In this document: positions 1 to 9,650 of the stretch, piece by piece | How positions within the stretch are numbered: the stretch's first letter is position 1 | Layout: each line of letters starts with the position of its first letter | From: Tillandsia leiboldiana | Taxonomy: Eukaryota > Streptophyta > Magnoliopsida > Poales > Bromeliaceae | Length of the DNA: 64,000 nt | Assembly (NCBI GenBank): GCA_029204045.2 | Contig: CM055077.1 | Coordinates: forward strand, 4,815,932-4,879,931 | Reading direction: 5' to 3' | The notes under the pieces: generated by a model | What the model was told of the DNA's origin: nothing | Seen by the model: only the letters and a program-made list of their open reading frames with translations | Databases searched by the model: none | Program-made: the position numbers and the translations under genes

Positions 1-584
1 TTTTTTCAACCCGGGAGGAGTTGGACAATGAATCTGAAGTACTTGCCATTAAGCACATGAAGGGTGGAGATGTGGACGCGTGGAATGCCGTTGCGCTTTC
101 TTCTTCATCACTTGAGGATGACTCATTTGACGTTGAGTTGTCATCCCAGGTGACGACTTGCATCGCTTTCTTCTTCGACGGATTCTTAGTTGGACACTCC
201 GTTGAGATATGGTCGTATCCTCGGCACTTGAAGCATTGGACTTGTCCTTCTGAACTTTTCTTATCCTTTGAAAAGTTCTCTTGCTTTCTTGACTTGTAAC
301 TTGAAATACCCTTGCCTTTCTTCGACTTTTCGAAGGATGGAGTTTTACTTGAATTACCCCTTCGAAAGTTGCGGCGAAACTTCCTTGTCAACAGAGCGAG
401 CTGCTTCTCAAATTCCTCCATAGATAGGTTCTCGTCATCGTCTGAGGAGGATGAATCCGTGTCTTCTTCCTTTGTTGTTTTCAAAGTATAACCTGAAGAC
501 TTAGAAGAGGATGCCTTTCCCGAAGAATAGTTAGTAGTAAATGTCATTTCATAAGTTTGTAATGAACCAACTAGTTCTTCTACA
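1..584 (-). pseudogene. SIRE-type copia gag fragment, exact second copy of 7166-7749
   Basis: Read on the minus strand this is the middle of a Ty1/copia gag polyprotein: an acidic Ser-rich stretch and one CCHC zinc knuckle (C-X2-C-X4-H-X4-C, CFKCRGYDHISTEC). I see no difference from 7166-7749 over all 584 bases. Identity ends at base 585, four bases before a gap of Ns. Such identity next to a gap suggests a repeated contig end or mis-scaffolding. A recent real duplication is the alternative. There is no start or stop of its own, so it is a fragment. Confidence 0.85.
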
Positions 585-588
585 GCGG

Positions 589-688
589 NNNNNNNNNNNN
601 NNNNNNNNNNNNNNNNNNNNNNNNNNNNNNNNNNNNNNNNNNNNNNNNNNNNNNNNNNNNNNNNNNNNNNNNNNNNNNNNNNNNNNNN
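589..688. other. Assembly gap of exactly 100 N
   Basis: One hundred Ns, a common placeholder for a gap of unknown length. Order and distance of the sequences on either side are therefore not proven. Reading frames crossing it are artefacts. Confidence 0.99.
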
Positions 689-2205
689 ATGCACAAAGAA
701 AGAGGTTAAAGAACAATAAAGTTCTCACAAGCAGAATTAGTAGAAACAAACGATTCAACACACTTGATCTGAGTCATCCGAGCGGTGTATCCCATTTTCG
801 AGAACGTTTTCTGCATTAACTTCTTTATCGACGAGACCGTCTTGGTTAATGTGATTTGGGATGCTGTGATTATCTCGAGTTCCTCGGAGATTCGCCTCTG
901 CTCTTTGTTGATCTGCTCTTGTTGAAAAGATAGGCGCTGTTGTTGCTTGAGAATCGAAGTTACCGATGCTTGATCATCCGCGCCGGGTGCTTGTTGAGAC
1001 GGTGAGGCAGAGGTGCCGACACAAGGTTTCTTCCAGTGGAGGGTGTCGGAGTAACATGTGGTAATTTGTGAAGTGACTTCACAATCGTTGACTCATTCTA
1101 TCATCCCCCAACAGTATTGATATGATGTCGAGCTTATATCAATTTCAAACTTTTGCAAGATCCTCATGATGATTGATGGAAATGGAAGTCGCTCAGAGGA
1201 TGAGGATGCCAACATAATCTTGACATTCTATTCCAAATTAGGTAGGGGATGCTCATGTTCAATCCTACAGCCTCAGAAGGATGACCTATGAGATATAAGA
1301 ACAGCATTCTATCCAATCTCACTAACTTGGGTCTGCATGTTAGGGAAGAATGTTGTAACATGTGATGAAATTAAGAAATCGTACTCCAGTCGAAGATGTT
1401 TGGATTTGACACTTTTGCCATCAGCTGATTTAGTTCCTTCCAAACAAATTTGGTCTATCGCGGTCTGCCACAAGGTATTCGTCAAACTTCTTCCCGTCAA
1501 ATAGTTAATCCCCGATGTTTTGGATTCCATTCCAAGGACTTCGCCGATTAACTCCGGAGTGATTTTAGTTTCATCCCTTGGATATTGTATAGAAATGCAT
1601 TGAGCCACGTTCATCGTCTTGAAGATGCCTTGCATTCGTGTAAAAGGTTCTTACACGATACAGACAATACCCAAGTAATTCGGGGAATCGGCAGACTTGG
1701 ATGAGATTTACTTGCTCAATTAAAGTTCCAAACTCTGGTGAGTGATTTCGGAGAGCTTCAATGTTACATTCGTTCACCGATACATTCACGATGTTCAAAA
1801 GCTCGAAGGCGATCAATGCTGACGAAACACTCCTTCCACCCGAGGCGGGGAGTCAGGAACCATTGGCTTGCTAGCATTAGCCTCTCGTGCTTGTCCAAAG
1901 CGTCGAGCAAGTCGTTTCCTTTTTACCGAGACGGTCGGTGACGTCATAGGTGCTTTTCCTGATGTCAATGGGTGCCTTTCCTTTTGATCCACTGGAAGGC
2001 TTTTGTTCAGGTTTAACGGGGCATTGATTCATCATCATCCCATAACACGTCCCAGTCTACTTCATCATTATTTGCTTCAGTTTCCGAGTCACTAATCAGA
2101 TCAAATTCACCTTTTCGTTGAAGTTTTCTTGGCTCTTTTCAGTTTATTGGTTGCTCGAGTATGAACCATAGTAGCCAGAAGAAGAATGATCCAAGTGATC
2201 ACCAT
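689..2205 (-). pseudogene. Decayed plant retroelement ORF with N-terminal MVHTRA and C-terminal coiled coil
   Basis: On the minus strand an ATG at 2205 (or an in-frame one at 2169, starting MVHTRATNKLKR) opens a protein broken by several frameshifts. A basic N-terminus is followed by an acidic patch (SDSETEANNDEVDWD, about 2050-2120). Next comes a region with FPELLGYCLYRVRTFY (about 1630-1700) and ITPELIGEVLG (about 1530-1560). A Gln/Glu-rich coiled coil (about 780-980) follows and runs into the gap. This order resembles the plant family called 'putative plant transposon protein', found in non-autonomous retroelements, and is also compatible with the coiled-coil envelope-like ORF downstream of pol in SIRE elements. 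I cannot choose between these by eye. It lies downstream of, and on the same strand as, the SIRE pol at 3780-8330. Confidence 0.5.
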
Positions 2206-2233
2206 TGCTATTGGTTTCTTGAGAAAAGAAATC

Positions 2234-2621
2234 CTGTGAGCAACAACTCAAGAACACGAAAAAAATTATTATTTTCAAAGATTAGAAAAATTGTACCCAA
2301 ACAATCATTATCGTGTAGAGAGACTAGGAATCAAATTAGTTTTGCAAAAGGAAATTTAAAAATAGATCCAATTGCGCGCGATTTTGGAAAAATCCCATTA
2401 TATGCCCTAAAACCGAATTTTCAGAAATCGAAGCCCAAGAATTCGTTAATCAAGAGAATACCTAGCATATAATCAAAACTAATCTACCCAGAGTTCTTAT
2501 TTCAAAAGAGATTTGACCAAAAAACCATTCACAAATGAAAAAGTTCCATGATTTCTACTCACGTTTTGAGGTAAACAAGAAAAAACAGTGAAAAACCGAG
2601 ATTTTGATCAATAAAACTTAC
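2234..2621 (-). other. Possible leader intron upstream of the decayed coiled-coil ORF
   Basis: On the minus strand a good donor (CCAA|GTAAGT, first intron base 2621) faces a good acceptor (TTGCTCACAG|GA, last intron base 2234), with AT-rich sequence between. The first ATG lies 28 bases past the acceptor. This suggests a spliced leader but rests only on matches to splice consensus. Confidence 0.35.
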
Positions 2622-2754
2622 TTGGAATCGAAGAACTCGAGTTTGAAAGGCTCCAAGAAGGATGAATTCTAGAGAGAGAAACTCTGGAGTCTTAAGAACA
2701 AAAGATTGGAATAAAAGAAATCAAATCCCTCTTGTTCTAATAAAACCCTAGCCG

Positions 2755-2851
2755 TGATCCGGATCGGATCGAGATTTCGATCCGATCGGCTACCCGCAGG
2801 AAACACCTGCGTTCGGGATCCGGATCATTCATGTCCGATCCGGATCGGCTC
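2755..2851. repeat. Two paired GATCCGGATC modules
   Basis: Two modules of paired self-complementary decamers (GATCCGGATC or a one-base variant) lie about 20 bp apart. One keeps the flank GTTCGGGATCCGGATC seen in the SIRE LTRs at 9199-9428 and 59853-60142. On the minus strand the array is followed by a CTAGGGTTTTATTAG-like stretch, similar to the order in the SIRE promoter. It may be the U3 of a diverged SIRE-type LTR driving the ORF at 2205-689. Confidence 0.7.
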
Positions 2852-3779
2852 CAACTTTTTCTTCAGAATAATTTAGAAAAATTCAATAAAATCCGGAAAA
2901 AGTATGTAAGCATTTTAGCACACCAACTTTAAATAAAAATCATCGTTCATGTCAAGAGAAATAAATTATGTTAAATCTATCAATAACATTCAAATAATGA
3001 CATGAAAATTTACAGAAATTAAAACCTTTAAAGTTGATCAAGTTCAAACACATCCATCATGATCTTATGAGTACGGCGTTTATCAAATCATTAAAATGAT
3101 AAAGAAAATGAATTACCAAGATCAATAGATGTTTGAAATCCCAAATAAATTATATAATGTATCTAGTCAATCTGTTGAAGAGAGTGGCTCTTTGAGCATC
3201 TTTCATTTAAAAATCCCACCTTATACCAACCTTGAAATTTGACGGAGTCAAGTATTTCAATCATGCATTTTATTTAATCAAAATTACAAACCCATGCTTG
3301 GTATACATGTGGTAGCTGCACACAGTACTCGGACGACCGAGGTGGTAGCTCTTTCCTCCATGTGGTGGTAGTTTTCACACTCCTCATTGGGATGTAACTC
3401 TTTCCACATCTTTTGAGCATTTTACATTTCTTTGACTCCCCCTCAATTGGCTATCAATTAATTAAGATATAAAGTATTCAACCAAGGATTGATCTCGAAT
3501 TCATACTCAACCAAATAGTCAAATAAGATAAAAACAATACCAAGAGATCATTGAGAGAGAAATTGACTTTGATCAATTAAAAATGATTAATTTAAATAAA
3601 TGATCAATGCATCAACTGAATTATTATGATATCCAAAGCATAATAAATTTCTAATTATATGAAAGGATGCAAGTAAAGTCAATAATACACATGCTCAATT
3701 AATGTACTATGTATAAACATAGATAAAGAACAAAAACACAAAAACAAACCTAACCTAAGCAAAAGTTTCAAAAAGAAGT
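2852..3779 (-). other. AT-rich sequence 3' of the SIRE pol, no gene
   Basis: Between the pol stop at 3780 and the GATCCGGATC modules lies AT-rich DNA without open frames. A purine tract on the minus strand (AATTGAGGGGGAG, 3436-3448) resembles a copia polypurine tract, but no TG-starting LTR follows it. Short repeats around 3300-3420 (GTGGTAGCT and related) add nothing recognisable. Confidence 0.5.
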
Positions 3780-4574
3780 TTATTTCAAGGAAAGCATTCC
3801 AATTGCTTTACGCAAATGAATAAAACGTTTTTGATCCAAAGGTTTTGTTAAAATGTCAGCTAATTGATCTTCAGTTGAAATATATGACAGTTGAAGAGTA
3901 TTTGATTCAACTAGCTCTCTAAGAAAATGATATCTAAGTTCAATGTGTTTTGTTCTAGAGTGCAACACAGGGTTTTTGGAAATGTTTATAGCACTAGTGT
4001 TGTCACAAAGAATTGTTACCGAAGTTGCTGAAATCCGAAAGTCGCTCAACACACTTTTCATCCAAATGAGTTGGGTTGAACAACTACCCGCTGAGATATA
4101 TTCCGCTTCGGTAGTCGAGAGTGCAATGCAGTTTTGCTTTTTACTATGCCATGCAACAAGGCAGTGGCCTAAATAAAAACATGCACCACTCGTACTTTTC
4201 CGATCATCCACATATCCTGCCCAATCGGCATCTGAGTATCCAATAATATCTAGACTTGTTCCCATAGGATACCAAATTCCGAAATTTATGGTTCCTTTAA
4301 TGTATCGGATGATCCGTTTCACCGCTTTCAGGTGAACCTCCTTTGGTGCAGATTGATATCTCGCGCAGATCCCAACACCAAAAGATATATCCGGGCGACT
4401 AGCCGTGAGGTAAAGTAGACTTCCAATCATACTCCGATAAAGTTTCTCGTCTACATTCTCACTAAAAGATTCACTTCCTAATCCTTTATTGCTAGTTCCC
4501 ATTGGAGTTGGAAAATCTTTACAATTTTCTAGATCAAACTTTTGACCAACTCTAAAGCATACTTGGATTGACAC
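3780..4574 (-). pseudogene. Copia RT C-terminus and RNase H fragment
   Basis: From 'KFDLENCKDFPTPMG' onward this frame encodes the end of the copia reverse transcriptase and RNase H, ending at 3780. Landmarks are SRPDISFGVG, then GYSDADWAGYVDDRKSTSG with the catalytic Asp region, then ALSTTEAEYISAG with the catalytic Glu, DNTSAINISKNPVLHSRTKH, and the tail ADILTKPLDQKRF. RNase H degrades the RNA of the RNA:DNA hybrid during cytoplasmic reverse transcription. The first dozen residues are in the wrong frame: a one-base deletion near 4545 cut this part from the RT core. Confidence 0.9.
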
Positions 4575-4825
4575 AAATGGATGCCTTCGTCACACTGTTT
4601 CACTTGCAATCCAAGGAAATAAGTCAATTCGCCCATCATTGACATCTCAAATTCGCTTTCCATGGTTTCAGCGAATTTAGAAGCATCATTATCTCTTGTC
4701 GCACCAAATACAATGTCATCGACATAGATTTGTGCTACAATGAAGTTATTTTGATAATGCTTCACAAAGAGAGTCCTGTCAGCTCCCCCTCGAGTATAGC
4801 CCTTATCCAATAGGTGCTTTGTCAA
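4529..4825 (-). pseudogene. Copia reverse transcriptase catalytic fragment (YVDD)
   Basis: This piece carries the RT palm motif YVDDIVFGAT, with the catalytic Asp pair, and MMGELTYFLGLQVKQ downstream. It follows directly on the frame ending at 4835: the two are one protein interrupted by a TAG where copia RT has the Trp after GLKQAPRA. It ends early at 4529 after a one-base deletion near 4545 throws it out of frame with RNase H. There is no good ATG, so it is a fragment and not a gene. Confidence 0.9.
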
Positions 4826-4834
4826 CCTTTCGTA

Positions 4835-6328
4835 CTATGCTCGCGGTGCTTGTTTTAAACCGTAAAGAGCCTTTTTCAAACAAAAAACATGGTTAGGTAG
4901 TTTACAGTCTACAAAACCTTTCGGTTGAGCCACATAAACTTCCTCATTTAAAAACCCATTTAAAAACGCGCTCTTAACGTCCATTTGAAATAATTTTATT
5001 TTAAAATGACAAGCTATCGCGAATAATATACGAATGGACTCGAGTCTAGCTACAAGGGCGAAAGTTTCATCAAAGTCTATACCTTCTACTTGAGAGTAGC
5101 CTTGAGCAACTAAACGTGCTTTGTTCCTGATGATGGTACCATCTTCATTTTTCTTATTCTTGAAAATCCATTTGGTACCTATCACATTGTGTTGCTTTGG
5201 AGGCTTTGTTAATTCCCAGACTTTGTTTCGCTCAAACTGATGGAGCTCTTCCTGCATTGCTTTAATCCAGTAGTCATCCTGAAGAGCTTCATCGATGTTC
5301 TTTGGTTCGATCAAGGAAACGTAGCAAGCGAATTCACAAACCAACTGTCTCCGAGTTTTGACTCCTTCTTGTGGGTTTCCAATGATGTTTGATTCAGGAT
5401 GATCCTTGGAGATGCGTAACGTTTGTTGTAACGGAGTACTCGGAGGTACATGAGATGATTCCTGCACATCAGATAAACTTGAGGAACCATTAGATGCATC
5501 ATTAATATTGGAAGTATTATCATGAGAAGATGCACTTACAGGAGTATCATCATCAAGAGAGATATCGTGGGTAGATTTTTCAGATGCAAAGTGAAAAGCT
5601 TCATCTACTTTAACATTTATAGATTCTACAATCGTTTTAGATTCCATGTTAAATACCCGATATGCTCTGCTATTTGTAGAATAACCCAAAAAGATCCCTT
5701 CGTCACTTCGAGAATCGAACTTACCAAGATTTTCGCGATCACGCAAAATAAAACATCGACTCCCAAAGATACGAAAGTATTTGATATCCGGTTTTCTACT
5801 AAACCACAGCTCATATGGTGTATTTAAAGTTCCTGGGCGCAAATACACTCGATTAATGACATAGACAGCGGTGTTCACAGCCTCAGCCCAAAAATATAGC
5901 GGTAAATTCCGGCTATGAAGCATCACACGCGCCATCTCTTGAACAACCCTGTTTTTGTGCTCAACAACATCATTCTGCTGAGGTGTATAGGGTGCCGAGA
6001 ATTCATGTTTTATGCCGTTGGAAGTGCAAAAATCAATGAATTTGGAATTAATGAATTCTCCACCTCTATCACTTCTAACACGAATGATCTTTTCATTCTT
6101 TTCAATCATAATACGATGGCAAATCTCATGAAAAGAATCAAACGTATCAGCTTTCTCTTTTAAAAATGCTACCCATGAAAACCTAGAGAAATCATCAACC
6201 AATAAGAAAATATACCATTTACCTCCCAAAGATGGTTGACGGGTCGGTCCAAAGAAAGAAAAAAAATAGTCTACATAAACTACACAACATTTAATCGTAG
6301 GAAGATTAAAGGCAAGGAAAGATTTCAC
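4835..6328 (-). pseudogene. Copia integrase and N-terminal reverse transcriptase
   Basis: The integrase core starts at GPTRQPSLGGKWYIFLLVDD (first Asp, about residue 27), with the second Asp in RSDRGGEF and the Glu in VVEHKNR. The family form is NGVVERKNR, as in the copy near 63930, so two conserved residues are changed here (G to D, R to H). RT begins near DEALQDDYWIKAM and runs through KARLVAQGYSQ, DETFALVARLES and MDVKSAFLNG to GLKQAPRA, where TAG replaces a Trp codon. The first 26 or so residues come from the filler that replaced the protease. The frame overlaps the gag stop by 23 bases, which reflects the deletion and not translational coupling. Confidence 0.9.
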
Positions 6329-8330
6329 CTTTGCATACCCAAACCTTTTGAGTTTTAGAGTATGTTGGCAATGGTTGAGAAATTTTCCTTGATGAAGACG
6401 TCTTGTATGATTGATCTTTTTCTTTTGTCATCGTCTTGCTTGAAGTACTACCAATGTTCTTTTCTTTTGAAAAGTCCTTCTTTGATTTCCGGGGAGTGAA
6501 CTCATTGGTAGCAATTGCAAGATGTGATTGATTTGATCTTTGAGCTCCAATCTTGCAATTTCTTTCAATGTGCCCTGCAAAATTACAATGAAAACATATC
6601 TTAGTGCTTGACGATCCCGAGGAGGGTGAAGTAGGCTTGTTGTCGTTGCTAATCGTGAATTTCGGTGTCGGATGAGGAGATACCGACTGTGGCACGAAAA
6701 CTATCCCAACCGAACTAAAATTGTCTTCAGTTCGATTGTATCCGAGGCCGAACTTGTTTGATTGACCAAGACCAAGAAGCTTATCCAACTTACTCCTTCC
6801 TGATGAAAATCGCTGTAAGTCATCCTTGAGTTGGAGAATGGTCTCTGTCATTTCCAGTTTTTCCTGTCGAGCCTCGCCGTTGAGCTTCAAGAAGTAATTC
6901 GCTTTGTTCACTATATCTACATAATTCTTCTCGAGTTGCTCATTGGACTCTTGAAGGGAAACATTTGCTTTTAACAGATTATCCCTTTCCACTTCAAGAT
7001 CGGTCGAGAGAGAAGTTACCCTTTTTACTTCTTCTTCGAGATCCTGTAATCTCCCTCTCAACCCCTTGTTTTGTTTAGCCAGTTTCTTTGAATCCCGTAA
7101 AAGTCTGTGGTAGGCTAAAACAAAATCTTCACCTTCAGAGTTACTTGATTCATCATCCGTTGCAGTTTTTTCAACCCGGGAGGAGTTGGACAATGAATCT
7201 GAAGTACTTGCCATTAAGCACATGAAGGGTGGAGATGTGGACGCGTGGAATGCCGTTGCGCTTTCTTCTTCATCACTTGAGGATGACTCATTTGACGTTG
7301 AGTTGTCATCCCAGGTGACGACTTGCATCGCTTTCTTCTTCGACGGATTCTTAGTTGGACACTCCGTTGAGATATGGTCGTATCCTCGGCACTTGAAGCA
7401 TTGGACTTGTCCTTCTGAACTTTTCTTATCCTTTGAAAAGTTCTCTTGCTTTCTTGACTTGTAACTTGAAATACCCTTGCCTTTCTTCGACTTTTCGAAG
7501 GATGGAGTTTTACTTGAATTACCCCTTCGAAAGTTGCGGCGAAACTTCCTTGTCAACAGAGCGAGCTGCTTCTCAAATTCCTCCATAGATAGGTTCTCGT
7601 CATCGTCTGAGGAGGATGAATCCGTGTCTTCTTCCTTTGTTGTTTTCAAAGTATAACCTGAAGACTTAGAAGAGGATGCCTTTCCCGAAGAATAGTTAGT
7701 AGTAAATGTCATTTCATAAGTTTGTAATGAACCAACTAGTTCTTCTACACGCATTTCGTCCGGGTGTTTAATAGTTTCAATGGCTGTAACCTTTGGGCGA
7801 AATCGTTCAGGAAGAGTTCTTAAGATCTTTCTTACAACCTTAAATTCTGGAATCTTCTCTCCCAGGTTAGCACATGAGTTTACGATGTCTTGCAATCGTG
7901 TATAGTAGTCCGTGAAAGATTCATTTTCTGCCATGAAAATAGAGTTAAACTTGCTCGTAAGCATTTGCAGCTTTTGAATCTTCACGAGGTTAGTTCCCTT
8001 ATGTGTAACCTGAAGAACATCCCAGATTTCTTTCGCAGTCTCACATGCCGAGACGCGAGAGAATTCAGTTTGAGATAAGGCATTAAAAATAGCATTAATT
8101 CCCTTGCCATTGTAAGAAGATGAATCTAACTCTTCCTTGGTCCACTTCGACCTAGGTTTGATGGTGCGAACATCAGCAATAAATTCAGTTGGATTAGACC
8201 ATCCTAATTCAATTGATTGCCACACCCGTTCGTCGATGGAAATTAAAAAGGCTTTCATCCGTACTCTCCAGTAAGCATAATTTGTTCCATCAAAGAATGG
8301 GGGTCTGTTGATGTTTCCACCTTCAACCAT
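6306..8330 (-). pseudogene. SIRE-type copia gag polyprotein, 3'-truncated
   Basis: The 674-codon frame starts at the ATG 20 bases after the PBS (MVEGGNINRPPFFDGTNYAY), the usual copia gag start. A UBN2-type gag domain covers about residues 10-215. A Ser/Asp-rich linker and a first CCHC knuckle follow (about 310-325, CFKCRGYDHISTEC). Then come an acidic stretch, a coiled coil (about 395-510) and a second CCHC knuckle (about 577-591, CFHCNFAGHIERNC). Gag builds the particle that packages the element RNA. The frame stops just after KGEIFPCL, where the plus-strand relative at 63022 reads on into protease. This frame may still be translatable, so it could supply Gag but no enzyme. Confidence 0.9.
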
Positions 8331-8349
8331 TGTTTACAACCCAATTCCC

Positions 8350-8361
8350 GCTCTGATACCA
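8350..8361 (-). promoter_or_regulatory. Primer binding site, initiator tRNA-Met
   Basis: TGGTATCAGAGC on the minus strand, two bases after the LTR end (CCAACA), matches the 3' end of plant initiator tRNA-Met, where minus-strand DNA synthesis begins. Confidence 0.93.
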
Positions 8362-8665
8362 CTTGTTGGGTTATATGTAATAATGGATCTAAATAGGGGA
8401 AAAAACACCTAGAGGGGGGTGAATAGGTGTAAACAATAAACACTCAAAAAATCATTGCGCAATAAAAACCCAATGCGGAAATATAAATGAACACGCAAGA
8501 TTTTTACGTGGAAAACTCCAAACCGGAGTAAAAAACCACGGGACCGATAACACGGTAAAATCCACTAGAATTAAACACGTACAAGGTGATATACCGTACT
8601 CACAGACGACTCAACCTTTTCCATACGCTCCTAGTTGATCTTCTCCGCTCGCTCCGCAACGCGTC

Positions 8666-8842
8666 TCGAATCCACGATCTGCGTCCAACGCCGAATCCAC
8701 GGCGTCCAACGTCGAGTCCACGACGTCTGACCGAATCCACGGTCTTCACCCAGTAGCACGCTTCGAATCCACGAATGTACCTCGCTCCGAATCCACGAGA
8801 GCGGTTGCACCTTGAATCCACAAGGCCACGCGAGTCCACGCG
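8666..8842 (-). repeat. Array of eight TGGATT-loop mini-hairpins
   Basis: Sense (minus) strand: eight hexamers TGGATT (twice TGGACT), each enclosed by a different but complementary 3- to 6-nt stem (CGCG/CGCG, CCTTG/CAAGG, TTCG/CGAA, GACCG/CGGTC and so on). Same order and same total length (177 bp) as 60496-60672. It lies downstream of the TATA box, so it should be in the transcribed leader. Confidence 0.85.
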
Positions 8843-8887
8843 CCGATTTTGGGGTAAATCATTGTTTTTGGGTGGTGATGATCCGCC

Positions 8888-8985
8888 GAATACTTAGATC
8901 AAAGATAGATAGGAAATACCATCTAAGTATTCATTAGTTTGATTCAACTCAAGATGTGAGTATGAAAACCTAGAATCAAACTAAT
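8888..8985 (-). repeat. Two consecutive long perfect hairpins in the SIRE LTR leader
   Basis: A 13-bp stem (ATTAGTTTGATTC, 8933-8945, with its complement at 8973-8985) sits directly beside a 12-bp stem (GAATACTTAGAT, 8888-8899, with its complement at 8921-8932). Both are unbroken and both recur at 60354-60451. Confidence 0.9.
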
Positions 8986-9198
8986 CAATATAGATGAAGA
9001 AACATAGAGTAATATCTAATGATTTCCTTTCTTCTCTATATGTGGATCTTAGGCCGTATAAAAGATGACGGCTTGTATGTGGATTTACGGCTTCTGTGGA
9101 TTAACCCTAGAAAAAGAATCATAGGGTCTATTTATAGGTTAGAAACCCTAGGAAGAAGATAAGGATAAAAAACTGTCCGTTTCTGGAAATTTTCACGA

Positions 9199-9428
9199 CG
9201 GCGATCTGGATCGGATTAGCTGTGATCCGGATCGTCGTAACGAGTCAGGCAATTCCAGAGAAACAGGGTTCGGGATCCGGATTGTAATGCACAATCCGGA
9301 TCGTTCATGAATTTCAGCAAATTCCCATGTTCGGGATCCGGATCGAAATGGCTATGATCCGGATCGGATTTGCCAATGAACAAGCACCCTTCGGGATCCG
9401 AATCGGACTGTCTGATCCGGATCCTGAA
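9199..9428 (-). repeat. Four paired GATCCGGATC modules in the SIRE LTR U3
   Basis: Eight decamers (GATCCGGATC with single-base variants such as GATTCGGATC and GATCCAGATC) are arranged as four pairs. The two members are 8-11 bp apart and pairs are separated by unrelated spacers. Flanks CCCGAAC and GAAC extend the pairing. The array is upstream of the TATA box. Confidence 0.9.
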
Positions 9429-9650
9429 CATGTCCCATGTCCAGTTCTTAATTTTTATGCGATAAAAAATTCTTCCAAGTGTTTCTCCACTACAAGAAGT
9501 ATTCGGATCACCAAAAATATTTAGTTAAACTTACCTGATCCTTTTGAATTCTTCTTTCTTGAGATTGAGGTATATGATCCAAACTTCATTCATCTTCAAT
9601 CTTCAAGACTTAACACTTTCACGAAATGCGCCAAAACAAAATCCGTAACA

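Larger units (their letters stand above)
3780..9650 (-). mobile_element. Degenerate SIRE-type Ty1/copia retrotransposon with 5' LTR
   Basis: Minus-strand order is LTR (9650-8364), PBS to initiator tRNA-Met (8361-8350), gag (8330-6306), integrase and reverse transcriptase (6328-4529) and RNase H (to 3780), which is the copia order. Two zinc knuckles in gag, a long coiled coil and a long 3' region point to the SIRE/Maximus lineage. It cannot make its own enzymes: the protease and GAG-pre-integrase part is replaced by a short unrelated filler, RT has a TAG stop, and a one-base deletion separates RT from RNase H. No 3' LTR is visible before the gap. The 5' LTR end abuts a Tekay-type LTR piece at 9651. 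Confidence 0.9.
8364..9650 (-). mobile_element. SIRE-type 5' LTR (1287 bp)
   Basis: Minus strand, from TGTTACGGA (9650) to CCAACA (8364); same ends and order as the LTR at 59631-60975. In the sense direction it has four paired GATCCGGATC modules (9428-9199), a TATA box (CTATAAATAG, about 9139-9130), two long hairpins (8985-8888) and eight small TGGATT-loop hairpins (8842-8666). It is 58 bp shorter than the other copy, mainly because it has four modules where the other has five. Confidence 0.9.

Noticed and set aside
541..819. Open frames running across the N gap
   Set aside because: They exist only because Ns are not read as stops.
3436..3448. Polypurine tract marking a 3' LTR of the minus-strand SIRE element
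   Set aside because: No TG-starting LTR matching TGTTACGGA follows; the true 3' LTR, if any, must be beyond the gap.
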